Of a stretch of 64,000 nucleotides of DNA, positions 53,993 through 63,071 are shown one piece after another. The notes under the pieces are model-generated. The model saw only the letters and a program-made list of their open reading frames with translations, was not told the DNA's origin and ran no database searches. The stretch lies in contig JAJFGA010000022.1 in assembly GCA_021776375.1 (NCBI GenBank), positions 1 through 64,000 of the forward strand, in the 5' to 3' direction. Numbering within the stretch: position 1 is the first letter of the stretch; each line of letters starts with the position of its first letter. The position numbers and the translations under genes were made by a program. This stretch comes from Hyphococcus sp. (GTDB lineage: Bacteria > Pseudomonadota > Alphaproteobacteria > Caulobacterales > Parvularculaceae).

Positions 53993-54829
53993 TTGGCCCT
54001 CCTTGACCTCCTCTCCGATCACGCATTTTTGCTTCTCGGCGTTATGCTGGCCGGCATTCTTGCGGGCTTCGCCGGCGGCATGTTCGGTATTGGCGGCGGC
54101 ATCATCACCGTGCCGGTTTTGTATGCGGTGTTCCAGTCTCTTGGGGTCGGTGAGGACGCCAGTCTGAAAACCGCCATCGGCACGTCGCTGAGCGTCATTG
54201 TTGTTACATCAATCCGTTCTCTGATGACCCATCACCGCGCCGGCCATGTGGATGGCGAAATGTTGCGCGCCTGGGGCCCTTGGATTGCACTTGGTTCAGC
54301 CGGCGGCGGCATCCTCGCGCGCTGGGCGCCGGTTGAGCTTTTGACCATCGTCTTCGCGGGCGGCGCGGTTTATATTGGCTATCGGCGGATCTTTCCGAAC
54401 AAACGGACGACGGCGCCGGACATAAACCTCACGCATAATCGCCTGAAGATACCACTCGGCGCGGGGACCGGGCTATTCTCCAGCCTGATGGGTCTTGGCG
54501 GCGGCGCGGTTGGCGTGTTGGTGATGACGATGGCGGGGCGGCCGATGCATCAGGCGATCGCAACCTCGGCCGGCTTCGGGATTGCTGTCGCGGTTCCGGG
54601 AGTGATCGGCTTTATAATCTCTGGCTGGGGCGCGCCGGGCCTGCCGCCGGGATCGCTCGGGTTTGTGAACGCGGCGGCGTTTGCGGCGATGGCCTCAACG
54701 GCGGCGTTCACAGCGCCCATGGGGGCCCGCCTCGCGCACCGGCTCCACGGCGAATTCCTGTCGAAGATGTTCGGGCTCTATGTCTTTCTCGCGGCGGTTG
54801 GTCTGGTTTGGGATGTTTTTCACCCATAG
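53993..54829 (+). CDS. TauE/SafE-family membrane transporter
   Basis: The 278-residue protein starts at TTG 53993, two bases after dusA. It has about eight membrane segments and two halves with the family motif: GFAGGMFGIGGGIITVPVLY (about 23-42) and FSSLMGLGGGAVGVLVMT (about 160). The family exports sulfite or organosulfonates. The substrate here is unknown. A second, unrelated-looking family member lies at 56072. Confidence 0.82.
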   Translation: MALLDLLSDHAFLLLGVMLAGILAGFAGGMFGIGGGIITVPVLYAVFQSLGVGEDASLKTAIGTSLSVIVVTSIRSLMTHHRAGHVDGEMLRAWGPWIALGSAGGGILARWAPVELLTIVFAGGAVYIGYRRIFPNKRTTAPDINLTHNRLKIPLGAGTGLFSSLMGLGGGAVGVLVMTMAGRPMHQAIATSAGFGIAVAVPGVIGFIISGWGAPGLPPGSLGFVNAAAFAAMASTAAFTAPMGARLAHRLHGEFLSKMFGLYVFLAAVGLVWDVFHP

Positions 54830-54930
54830 GCTGTTGTGCGGAATATGTTGCAACGCGGAAATTTTTTGTTTCCATCGCGCGCGCGCCCTGATAAGGTTTT
54901 TTGAGCATGAAGCAGTGAGTACTGTCGACC

Positions 54931-55899
54931 ATGGAAACGATTATTTCAGGCGTCGGCAGTTATCTGCCCGAAAATGCCGTCACCAATACTGAACTCGCCA
55001 AGCGTATAGACACCTCGGATGAATGGATCCGGTCGCGCAGCGGCATTGGCCAGCGCCACTTTGCCGCCGACGATCAGTCGACATCGGACATGGCGCGCGA
55101 GGCGGCGTGGAATGCGCTTGAACAAGCCGGCCTCAAACCAACCGATATCGGGCTGATCATTGTCGCGACGGTGACGCCGGACAAAACCTTTCCATCGACA
55201 GCCGTTTACGTTCAGCAAAAGCTCGGCGTGCCGCCCTGTATCGCGTTTGATGTGTCGGCGGCCTGCGCTGGCTTCATCTATGCGATGAACGTCGCCCATA
55301 GCTTCATCACCACGGGCCAAGTCAAACACGCGCTGATTATTGGCGCAGAGAAATTGTCGTGTTTCCTCGACTGGAATGATCGCGCCACCTGCGTCCTGTT
55401 CGGCGACGGTGCGGGCGCGGCTATATTAAGCGGCGTTCCGGCGCGCACGGCGGCGCGACCAAGGGGTGTTCTGTCAACGTACCTTGCGGCGGATGGGCGC
55501 CTTGCAAAACATCTTTATGCTGATGGCGGCCCGTCAACCACAGGTACGGTCGGCCAGGTGCGGATGAATGGCAAGGAAGTCTTCCGCAACGCGGTTCAGG
55601 AAATTGCCGGTGCGGTGTTTGAAGTCACTGAGCGCGCCAAGGTCAGCCGTCATGATATCGACTGGTTTGTTCCGCATCAGGCCAATATCCGGATCATTCA
55701 TTCCTGCGCCAAGAAGCTGGAGCTGGACGAGAGCAAAGTCATCGTCACCATCGACAAACACGCTAACACATCTTCGGCGTCGATCCCGCTGGCGCTCGAT
55801 ATCGGCATCCGCGACGGGCGGATCAAGCGCGGCGACCTTCTTGTTTTCGCCGCCCTCGGCGGCGGCCTCGCCTGGGGGTCAGCTCTGGTGCGGTATTAG
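54931..55899 (+). CDS. fabH: Beta-ketoacyl-ACP synthase III FabH
   Basis: The 322-residue condensing enzyme starts type II fatty-acid synthesis from acetyl-CoA and malonyl-ACP. The catalytic triad is seen as Cys in DVSAACAGFIYAM (about 111), His in VPHQANIRI (about 248) and Asn in HANTSSASIP (about 278). The usual plsX neighbour is absent, so this may be a second FabH or a dispersed housekeeping gene. Confidence 0.93.
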   Translation: METIISGVGSYLPENAVTNTELAKRIDTSDEWIRSRSGIGQRHFAADDQSTSDMAREAAWNALEQAGLKPTDIGLIIVATVTPDKTFPSTAVYVQQKLGVPPCIAFDVSAACAGFIYAMNVAHSFITTGQVKHALIIGAEKLSCFLDWNDRATCVLFGDGAGAAILSGVPARTAARPRGVLSTYLAADGRLAKHLYADGGPSTTGTVGQVRMNGKEVFRNAVQEIAGAVFEVTERAKVSRHDIDWFVPHQANIRIIHSCAKKLELDESKVIVTIDKHANTSSASIPLALDIGIRDGRIKRGDLLVFAALGGGLAWGSALVRY

Positions 55900-56071
55900 A
55901 GTTTTGGGTGATGAACACGAACCGCCTGAAGCTCTAGATTCATAATTGCACGCCGGCCTGCGCCAAACGCGTTTCCTATAAGAGCGAAGTCGAAGGGGCG
56001 ACTTTTCGCCCAGCGCTATAGCGGACCGCTAAGGGGTTTGTTTTTCTCGGTGTTGGCGATAAAGGAATGGC

Positions 56072-56809
56072 GTGAGCGACATTATCATCTATGCGTTAGT
56101 CGCTTTTTTTGTCGCCGGCGTGGTCAAAGGGGTTGTCGGCATCGGCATGCCCATGACGGCGATCGGCATTCTCTCCCAGATTACCGAGCCGAGGCTCGCC
56201 ATTGCTTTGGCGGTTATCCCGATTTTTGTTGCCAATTCATGGCAGTCCTATCGTAGCGGAAACGTTGTCCCGACCCTTGTTCAATATCGTTTTTTCGCAA
56301 TTTCCCTTGGTATCGCAATCTTTCTCAGCACGTTATTGGTCGCCTATGTGAAAACTGACATTCTCATAGCGACGCTCGGCGCCGTGATCGCTTTGTTCGC
56401 GGTCACAAATTTCGCTTATACGCCGGCCTATCTACCGGAAAAATATGATAGAGCGGCTCAAATTACGAGCGGCGCAATTTCCGGACTGTTTGGCGGCCTG
56501 ACGGCCATCTGGGGTCCGCCAATGGTGATTTATTTATTATCGCGCCGCGTAGAAAAAGACGAATTCATGCGCGTGAGCGGCGTGTTGCTATTCGTCGGCA
56601 GCATTCCGCTCATAGCGGGTTATCTCGTAAGCGGGATGCTTGACGGGCGGACTGCGGTACTGTCAGCTTTGATGGTCGTTCCGACATTGTCGGGGTTCGC
56701 GATTGGTGAGCGATTGCGCGGCAGCTTGAACCCGTCGTTGTTTCGCAAAGTGCTGCTCGCGGTCTTTTTGTTAATTGGGCTCAATCTGCTAAGGCGTGGT
56801 CTGTTTTAA
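56072..56809 (+). CDS. TauE/SafE-family membrane transporter
   Basis: The 245-residue protein starts at GTG 56072 and has about seven to eight membrane segments. Family motifs are VKGVVGIGMPMTAIGILS (about 18-35) and SGLFGGLTAIWGPPMVIYLLS (about 135-155), the latter of the GPPxVxY type. The substrate is unknown. The slyX gene follows after 15 bases. Confidence 0.82.
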   Translation: MSDIIIYALVAFFVAGVVKGVVGIGMPMTAIGILSQITEPRLAIALAVIPIFVANSWQSYRSGNVVPTLVQYRFFAISLGIAIFLSTLLVAYVKTDILIATLGAVIALFAVTNFAYTPAYLPEKYDRAAQITSGAISGLFGGLTAIWGPPMVIYLLSRRVEKDEFMRVSGVLLFVGSIPLIAGYLVSGMLDGRTAVLSALMVVPTLSGFAIGERLRGSLNPSLFRKVLLAVFLLIGLNLLRRGLF

Positions 56810-56824
56810 AGGTAAATTTCTGCG

Positions 56825-57043
56825 ATGAGTGAAGAAGCCATGAACGCACGCATTGAAAAGCTTGAAGAGCGGGCGGCTTTTCAGGAAGCCGCCATTGAAG
56901 AGCTGTCCGATGCAGTTACCGATCAATGGAAACTGATCGATGCATTGAAACGCGATACCCAGCGCCTTGGTGATGAACTCAAAGAGGTTGAAGGAAACCT
57001 GGCGCAGGGCGAACAGCGTGAACCGCCGCCACCGCATTATTAG
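56825..57043 (+). CDS. slyX: SlyX-family protein
   Basis: The 72-residue protein is a short coiled coil (ARIEKLEERAAFQEAAIEELSDAV...LIDALKRDTQRLGDELKEVE) ending in the SlyX-type PPPPHY. The family is widespread in proteobacteria and its function is not known. It runs convergent with the phosphomutase gene, four bases apart. Confidence 0.88.
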   Translation: MSEEAMNARIEKLEERAAFQEAAIEELSDAVTDQWKLIDALKRDTQRLGDELKEVEGNLAQGEQREPPPPHY

Positions 57044-57047
57044 AGCG

Positions 57048-58547
57048 CTAGATCTTCTGATTATAATCGCCGATTTCCGGATGCTGTTTAATTACCGCAT
57101 CCAGCTCAGCGAACATCGCTTTCATATTGTCTTGCGAGGTCGGGCTTTCGACCACGACCACAAGTTCAGGTTTGTTGGATGAGGCGCGCACCAGTCCCCA
57201 TGTGCCGTCTTCGGCGGTGATGCGCACGCCATTGATGGTGACAACATCGCGGATTTTCTGGCCGATGATCTGGCCGCCCGCCGCTTCACGGTCGACAAAA
57301 CTTTTGACGATCTTATCAACGACGCCATATTTGGTCTCGTCTGCGCAATGGGGTGACATGGTTGGTGACTGGTAGGTTTTGGCCAGTGATTTGCGCAAGT
57401 CGGAGAGTTTTTTGTCCGGATTGCGATCGAGCATTTGCAACAGTGCAATCGCAGCGATGAGACCGTCATCATAGCCGCGCCCGATTGGCTTATTAAAGAA
57501 GAAGTGCCCGGATTTTTCAAAACCCGCCAGTGCGCCCATCTCATGGCTTTTGCGTTTGATATAGGAATGGCCGGTCTTCCAGTATTCGGTCCTCGCGCCA
57601 TTCGCCTGCAATATCGGATCGGTCACGAACAGGCCGGTTGATTTCACATCAACCACGAATTGTGCATTTTTATGGAGAGCGGAGAGATCGCGCGCGAGCA
57701 GAACGCCAATCTTGTCGGCGAAAATTTCCTCGCCCTCGTCATCAACGACGCCGCAGCGGTCGCCGTCGCCGTCAAAGCCGAGCGCGACGTCAGCGCCATG
57801 TTCTTTAACCGCGTCGCGCATAGCGTGCAGCATTTCCATATCTTCCGGGTTCGGATTATAGCGCGGAAAGCTATGATCGAGGTCGGCGTCCATGGGTATG
57901 ACATCGAGCCCGAGCCGCTCCAGGGTCTCCGGCGCAAAGGCGCCGGCGGTGCCGTTGCCACAGGCGGCGATGACTTTCATTTTTCGCTTGAAAGAAACGC
58001 CCTCGACGATGTCAGCAATATAGCGCTCGCGCAGGCCCTCAACATATTTATATGCGCCGCCATCGAACTGTTTGTACTCGCCCTTCAGGACAATGTCCTT
58101 TAGCCGGCCCATTTCGTCCGGGCCGAAGGTGAGGGGACGGGCCGCGCCCATTTTAACCCCGGTCCAGCCATTTTCATTATGGCTCGCCGTGACCATGGCG
58201 ACGCAATCAATATCGAGATCGAATTGCGCGAAATAAGCGACCGGCGACAGGGCGAGACCGATATCGTTGACCTCAATACCGGCGGTCATCAGCCCGACCG
58301 TCAGCGCCTGCTTGATGGAAATTGAATAGCTGCGAAAATCATGGCCGACGACGATGCGCGGCGGCTTGCCCATCTCGCGGATCAGCGTGCCGAGGCCCTG
58401 GCCCAGCGCTTGGATGCCGAGGAGGTTTATCTCCTTTTCAAACAGCCAGCGCGCGTCATATTCGCGAAAGCCCGTCGGTTTGACGAGCGGCGTCACTTCA
58501 TAGGCGAGGGTGTTGGATTTTATGTCGGCGCGCGGGCTCGGCAGCAT
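57048..58547 (-). CDS. Phosphomannomutase/phosphoglucomutase
   Basis: From ATG at 58547 (after AAAGGACG) the protein is 499 residues; an upstream ATG at 58610 has no such site. The catalytic phospho-Ser is in TASHNENGWTGVKMG (about 118), the Mg2+ loop is DGDGDRCGVVDDEG (about 265), and a sugar-binding ESGHxF-like loop reads FEKSGHFFFN. It interconverts hexose 1- and 6-phosphates for surface polysaccharide and LPS. The AlgC-type dual specificity is inferred. Confidence 0.92.
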   Translation of the reverse strand: MLPSPRADIKSNTLAYEVTPLVKPTGFREYDARWLFEKEINLLGIQALGQGLGTLIREMGKPPRIVVGHDFRSYSISIKQALTVGLMTAGIEVNDIGLALSPVAYFAQFDLDIDCVAMVTASHNENGWTGVKMGAARPLTFGPDEMGRLKDIVLKGEYKQFDGGAYKYVEGLRERYIADIVEGVSFKRKMKVIAACGNGTAGAFAPETLERLGLDVIPMDADLDHSFPRYNPNPEDMEMLHAMRDAVKEHGADVALGFDGDGDRCGVVDDEGEEIFADKIGVLLARDLSALHKNAQFVVDVKSTGLFVTDPILQANGARTEYWKTGHSYIKRKSHEMGALAGFEKSGHFFFNKPIGRGYDDGLIAAIALLQMLDRNPDKKLSDLRKSLAKTYQSPTMSPHCADETKYGVVDKIVKSFVDREAAGGQIIGQKIRDVVTINGVRITAEDGTWGLVRASSNKPELVVVVESPTSQDNMKAMFAELDAVIKQHPEIGDYNQKI

Positions 58548-58856
58548 GTAGATCGTCCTTTGATATGGAATTGCGGCGCACTTTAGGGCCGCCCGCGCCA
58601 TATGCAACACCGGCGCCCTTGAGAAAGAATCGCGCCTAATCCCGTGACATTGTGGTGTTTTTTGACCATAGTCCGGCCTCTTGAAAACCGTCGCTCAGAC
58701 GGGAATCACAGCAGCGCGCCGTCGGGGGCCGAGACAACAGGGCAGGGGTTCATGGATTTGCCGTTTGCAATCAGCAACATCGGATTGCGCAGCCCGGCTA
58801 TCTTGACGCCACTTGCGTTGCAGAATTTCAATTCAGCTTACCAAAAAGGGTGACGA
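58548..58856. other. Gene-free stretch between the phosphomutase and CNT transporter genes
   Basis: About 310 bases separate the divergent genes and must hold both promoters. A TTGACG at 58809-58814 has no convincing partner hexamer. A 69-codon frame at 58644-58853 has no family resemblance. No operator is evident. Confidence 0.4.
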
Positions 58857-60107
58857 ATGGGCGCGAAAATTATCGAAATGCTAGAGGGCCGTTTTGTCGG
58901 CCTAATAGGCGTTGTTGTGATCATCCTGATCGCTGTCATATTTTCACGTAACCGTAGGGCCATAAACTTCAGGATTGTGTTGAGCGCCTTTAGCCTGCAA
59001 CTCGCGGTCGCCTTTTTTGTGCTTTATACGTCCATTGGCAAAAACGTTATTGGCGCAATGTCGCAAGGTGTGTCGAACATTCTTGGATACGCCAATGCCG
59101 GTATTGGCATGGTTTTCGGCGGGCTTGCCGGAGACAGTTTCGGCACTGTCTTCGCCATTCATGTCTTGCCGATCATCATTTTCTTTTCCGCACTGATGGC
59201 GGTGCTTTATCATTTGCGCGTCATGCAGGTGATTGTCGCCGGGGTTGGCGGCTTTCTACAAATCATTATCGGCACGCGTCCGGTGGAGTCCCTGAACGCT
59301 GCGGCAAATGTATTTGTCGGACAGACCGAAGCCCCGCTTGCCATCAAGCCGTTCCTTGGCCGGGTCACGGGCCCGCAATTATTCGCCATCATGGTGTCGG
59401 GCCTTGCATCTGTCGCCGGCACGGTGCTCGCCGCCTATGCGCAAATCGGCATTGAGCTCAAATACTTGCTTGCCGCCAGTTTGATGGCCGCGCCTGGCGG
59501 GTTGCTAATGGCGAAACTGATTATTCCTGATGATGACGAAGAAGATGAAAATAAACTGACCGTAGCGGCGATCACCAAGGAGCGCTCTCCTCACGCCAAT
59601 GTTGTGATGGCCGCAGCGGTCGGCGCACAGGACGGCTTGAAACTGGCGCTGACCATCGGCGCGATGTTGATCGCTTTTGTCGGGTTGATCGCGCTGGTCA
59701 ACGGTTTGCTTGGCGGCATCGGCGGGCTTATCGGCGTGGAGAACCTCTCCGCGCAAATGATCTTGGGCTGGGTTTTTGCGCCGCTGATGTATTTGTTAAG
59801 CATCCCCTGGGCTGAAGCGCAGACAGCCGGCGCCATCTTTGGCGAAAAGCTGATCTTAAATGAATTTGTCGCCTATTTCAGCCTGATTGCACAGGCCGAT
59901 ACGTTGAGCCCGAAGACAGTTGCGATCGTAACATTTGCGCTGTGTGGTTTCGCCAATGTTTCTTCAATCGCCATCCTTCTGGGTGGATTAGGCTCGCTGA
60001 TCCCGGACCGGATGGAAGAAATTGCAAAATATGGCGTATACGCAGTGTTGGCGGGATCATTATCAAATCTGATGAGCGCGGCGCTTGCCGGGTTGATTTT
60101 GCCGTGA
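58857..60107 (+). CDS. nupC: CNT-family nucleoside transporter (NupC-like)
   Basis: The 416-residue protein has the concentrative nucleoside transporter pattern. An N-terminal trio of membrane segments comes first, then [34 protein letters not shown] (about 80-115), the nucleoside-binding [13 protein letters not shown] (about 152-164) and [19 protein letters not shown] (about 360). It imports nucleosides with Na+ or H+. The start follows AAAAGGGTGACG. A secreted amidohydrolase follows. Confidence 0.92.
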   Translation: MGAKIIEMLEGRFVGLIGVVVIILIAVIFSRNRRAINFRIVLSAFSLQLAVAFFVLYTSIGKNVIGAMSQGVSNILGYANAGIGMVFGGLAGDSFGTVFAIHVLPIIIFFSALMAVLYHLRVMQVIVAGVGGFLQIIIGTRPVESLNAAANVFVGQTEAPLAIKPFLGRVTGPQLFAIMVSGLASVAGTVLAAYAQIGIELKYLLAASLMAAPGGLLMAKLIIPDDDEEDENKLTVAAITKERSPHANVVMAAAVGAQDGLKLALTIGAMLIAFVGLIALVNGLLGGIGGLIGVENLSAQMILGWVFAPLMYLLSIPWAEAQTAGAIFGEKLILNEFVAYFSLIAQADTLSPKTVAIVTFALCGFANVSSIAILLGGLGSLIPDRMEEIAKYGVYAVLAGSLSNLMSAALAGLILP

Positions 60108-60190
60108 CCTGAGGCGGTTAAGGAAACATAGGCAATGACAAAGGCGCCGCTAAGGGGCGCGCGATGAAATCGAAAAGCGGAGAGAGATTT

Positions 60191-61459
60191 ATGCGTAGGC
60201 GTTTATTTTCAGGCGTGATGGCGTGTTTGGCGGTTGCAAGCTACTCAACAGCCTCATTGGCGCAAAGCGTCGTCCTTCGGGCGGCGCGCTATGTCGATGT
60301 TGAGAGCGGTCAATATGTCAGCCCGGCGGTTATTGTTGTGGAGGATGGCAAGATCGCGGCGATTAATCCCGCAACAACGCCCGCCGAAGGAATTATTGAC
60401 CTTGGCGACATGACCTTGTTGCCGGGGTTGATGGATGCGCACACCCACCTGACCTTTGATATTTCCGGCGACTGGATGACCGATCCGGTTCGCTTTACCG
60501 CCGGAGACTACGCCCTGCGCGGCGCGGCCAATGCGAAGAAAACCCTGATGGCGGGGTTCACAACAGTGCGCGACGTTGGCTCAAAAGATTTTAGCGACGT
60601 TGCCTTGTCGCGCGCCATCGATAAGGGCTGGGTTGTCGGCCCGCATGTCATTCCCGCCGGTCACTCCCTGGGTGTTACGGGCGGCCATTGTGATGTTACC
60701 GGGTTTAAGCCCGGCGTTGTCGAGGGTGATGAGACGGTTGGTATTGCCGACGGCGCTGATGGTTTTGTGCGCGCCGTGCGTTATCAGATTAAGCATGGCG
60801 CCAAAGTGATCAAGATATGTGCGACGGCGGGCGTTTTGTCGTTTGAGGATTCGGTCGGCGCCCAACAAATGTCGCAAGAAGAGCTGCGTGCAGTGGCGGA
60901 AGAAGCGCACCGGCATGGCGTTAAAGTCGCCGCCCACGCGCATGGGACGGCGGGCATTATCGCCGCGTCTGAGGCCGGCATTGATTCCATCGAACACGGA
61001 TCAATTATCAGCGAAAAAGCCGCGAAGGTGATGAAAAAGAACGGCACATGGCTGGTGCCGACGCTTTATTTGTCGCGCTCAATCGATTGGGATTCGGTAC
61101 CGCCGGCTCTGGAAGCAAAAGGCCGTGCGGTGATGCCGCTTGCTGATGAGAGTTTTAAACTGGCGTTGCGCCGGGGGTTGAAAATTGCTTTGGGCACCGA
61201 TTCGGCGGTTTATCCGCATGGCGATAATGCCAAAGAGCTAAGCGTTCATGTTGAGCTGGGCCAATCGCCTGCCGCGGTGATCCGCAGCGCCACCAGCGCT
61301 ACGGCGGAACTGTTTGGCGTGGAAGATCGCGGCCAGATCAAAGCCGGCCTCATCGCTGATATGATTGCGGTCGATGGCGATCCGCTTAAAGATATTAGCG
61401 CGCTTGAAAATGTTGATTTCGTTATGAAGGCCGGTAAAATATATAAGCACGCTGAGTGA
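60191..61459 (+). CDS. Secreted metal-dependent amidohydrolase (imidazolonepropionase/prolidase-like)
   Basis: From ATG at 60191, seven bases after GGAGAGA, the protein is 422 residues with a signal peptide (MRRRLFSGVMACLAVASYSTASLAQ). The TIM-barrel metal sites are seen as MDAHTHLTFD (about 80), the carboxylated-Lys region GAKVIKICATAGVLS (about 203), HAHGTAGI (about 250), SIEHGSII and GTDSAVYPHG (about 335). The family includes Xaa-Pro dipeptidases and organophosphate- or amide-cleaving enzymes. It probably acts in the periplasm; the substrate is unknown. Confidence 0.87.
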   Translation: MRRRLFSGVMACLAVASYSTASLAQSVVLRAARYVDVESGQYVSPAVIVVEDGKIAAINPATTPAEGIIDLGDMTLLPGLMDAHTHLTFDISGDWMTDPVRFTAGDYALRGAANAKKTLMAGFTTVRDVGSKDFSDVALSRAIDKGWVVGPHVIPAGHSLGVTGGHCDVTGFKPGVVEGDETVGIADGADGFVRAVRYQIKHGAKVIKICATAGVLSFEDSVGAQQMSQEELRAVAEEAHRHGVKVAAHAHGTAGIIAASEAGIDSIEHGSIISEKAAKVMKKNGTWLVPTLYLSRSIDWDSVPPALEAKGRAVMPLADESFKLALRRGLKIALGTDSAVYPHGDNAKELSVHVELGQSPAAVIRSATSATAELFGVEDRGQIKAGLIADMIAVDGDPLKDISALENVDFVMKAGKIYKHAE

Positions 61460-61510
61460 TGCGCGAAGTTTGGAAACGGGGCGCGGGCAAAGCCGCGCAT
61501 CGATCACGCG

Positions 61511-62116
61511 ATGGCGACTGAAACCGTGCGGGCGCTTGTTAAAGAAATCCGCGCTTGTGATATTTGCGTCGCGGCGCCCCTGAAAACGCCGCTGCCGCAC
61601 GCCCCCCGCCCGGTTGTGCAAGCCTCGAAAACTGCGCGGCTCGGCGTCTTCGGGCAGGCGCCCGGAAATCTCGTCCATCAGACCGGTGTGCCGTTCAACG
61701 ATCCATCCGGCGAACGCTTACGCGACTGGATGGGGGTGACGCGTGAAGAGTTTTACGATGAACGCCGCATCGCCATCATCCCGATGGGGTTTTGTTTTCC
61801 GGGCTATGACGGCAAAGGCGGCGACCTGCCGCCGCGCAAGGAATGTGCGCCAGCATGGCGCGCCCGGCTGATGGAGGCGTTGCCGAATATTGAAACCGCC
61901 ATTCTCGTTGGCGGCTATGCGCAGAAATGGCATCTCGGCAATGGCGCAAAGAAAACCCTGACGGAGACGGTAGCGAATTGGCGAGACTTTACGCCGGCAT
62001 TCTTTCCAACACCGCATCCATCATGGCGCAATACCGGTTGGTTGAAGAAAAATCCGTGGTTCGAAACCGACCTCCTGCCAGTATTGAAACGGCGGGTGCG
62101 GAAGTTAGTCGGCTAA
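61511..62116 (+). CDS. Uracil-DNA-glycosylase-fold protein
   Basis: The 201-residue protein has the UDG superfamily (family 4/5-like) core. An N-terminal CDIC pair is followed by LGVFGQAPGNLVHQTGVPFNDPSGERLRDWMG (about 44-75), the water-activating region, and later TPHPSWRNTGWL (about 167-178), the HPS-like DNA-binding loop. Only two N-terminal cysteines are evident, so an iron-sulfur cluster is doubtful. It may remove uracil from DNA, but some relatives are inactive. Confidence 0.78.
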   Translation: MATETVRALVKEIRACDICVAAPLKTPLPHAPRPVVQASKTARLGVFGQAPGNLVHQTGVPFNDPSGERLRDWMGVTREEFYDERRIAIIPMGFCFPGYDGKGGDLPPRKECAPAWRARLMEALPNIETAILVGGYAQKWHLGNGAKKTLTETVANWRDFTPAFFPTPHPSWRNTGWLKKNPWFETDLLPVLKRRVRKLVG

Positions 62117-62592
62117 CGCGCTATCTTTGACTGATTTCCGGCCTTTTCGAGATTTTCAAGAATATCGCTAATCTGCGACAGCAGCTGCTGGTCTTTTCTG
62201 GTCAGGAGCGACAGCTCATCGGCGATGATTTCCAGCCGGCGGCGGCGCCCCTTTTCCATGATCCGCCGGCCCTTGTGCGTTGCATTGATGATAACGGTGC
62301 GGGCGTCTTCGCGGCTGCGGTTGCGCTTTACCAGGCCGCGCTCTTCCAGAGCGGTAACAGTCCTGGAAATGGCGGGCAGGGATACGGATTCCACCTCGGA
62401 AAGCCGCGTAACGCTAAGGGGGCCGGCATAGGTCAGGACAGAAAGCAGTGACAAACGCTCGGGACTAAGCCCACTTTCCTTATCCGCCTGACGCGCACGC
62501 CGCAGCAAATGAATAGACAAGGAATGCAACGCATTGGCCGTTCGCATGAGAGTATTATTGTCGAGGCCTTCAGGAAGCGGGGGGATTGACAT
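62113..62592 (-). CDS. MarR-family transcriptional regulator
   Basis: The 159-residue protein has the MarR winged helix: SLLSVLTYAGPLSVTRLSEVESVSLPAISRTVTALEERGLVKRNRSREDARTVIINATHKGRRIME (about 47-112), with dimer helices at both ends. It is divergent from a VOC-domain gene, and a palindrome lies between them. It probably represses itself and the VOC gene in response to a small molecule. Confidence 0.9.
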   Translation of the reverse strand: MSIPPLPEGLDNNTLMRTANALHSLSIHLLRRARQADKESGLSPERLSLLSVLTYAGPLSVTRLSEVESVSLPAISRTVTALEERGLVKRNRSREDARTVIINATHKGRRIMEKGRRRRLEIIADELSLLTRKDQQLLSQISDILENLEKAGNQSKIAR

Positions 62593-62593
62593 T

Positions 62594-62628
62594 TAGTTAA
62601 CAACGTTAATAATTAAACCTGTTAGCTA
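62594..62628. promoter_or_regulatory. Nested inverted repeats, probable MarR operator
   Basis: TAGTTAACA (62594-62602) and TGTTAGCTA (62620-62628) form an inverted repeat with one mismatch. Inside it, TTAAC-AAC-GTTAA (62597-62609) is a perfect smaller palindrome. The site begins two bases before the MarR start codon and lies just before the VOC gene, as expected of a shared operator. Confidence 0.6.
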
Positions 62629-62649
62629 CTTTATCAAGAGGAGGGCGTC

Positions 62650-63048
62650 ATGCAAGCAAAGGTTTCTTCATCTGCGCTGAAATCGATTGGCCAGATCCAT
62701 ATCAGCGTCAAGGATTTTGAACGAGCCAAGGCGTTTTATCGCGATGTTTTGGGTCTTGAGATGCTGTTTGAAGTTGCGGAACAGCGCATGGCGTTTTTTG
62801 ATTGCGGCGGGGTGAGGATTTATCTCGGCGTTCCTTCAAGTCCTGAATATGCTGCGAACTCGTTCCTCTATTATCGTGTCGATGACATCGGCGCGGCCTA
62901 TGACCGTTTACAGCGAGCCGGGGTTGAGTTTCTGCATCCGCCTCATGCGATCCACAAAACTGAAGATAGCGAGCTCTGGATGGCGGGTTTTCAGGATAGC
63001 GAAGGCAATTTCGCGCAACTCATGTGTGACAAGCCCATCGCGGCATGA
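62650..63048 (+). CDS. VOC-family (glyoxalase/bleomycin-resistance-fold) protein
   Basis: The 132-residue protein is one VOC module. It reads IGQIHISVKDFERAKAFYRDVLGLEMLFEVAEQRMAFFDCGG at the start, with a likely metal-binding His (about 12). YYRVDDIGAAYDRLQRAGVEFLHPPHAI and FQDSEGNFAQLM follow. Members are dioxygenases, lyases or drug-binding proteins. GAGGAGGG is the ribosome site. Divergence from a MarR gene suggests a role in detoxification, not proven. Confidence 0.85.
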   Translation: MQAKVSSSALKSIGQIHISVKDFERAKAFYRDVLGLEMLFEVAEQRMAFFDCGGVRIYLGVPSSPEYAANSFLYYRVDDIGAAYDRLQRAGVEFLHPPHAIHKTEDSELWMAGFQDSEGNFAQLMCDKPIAA

Positions 63049-63071
63049 CGCGCTCAAACGGGCGCCGGCTA

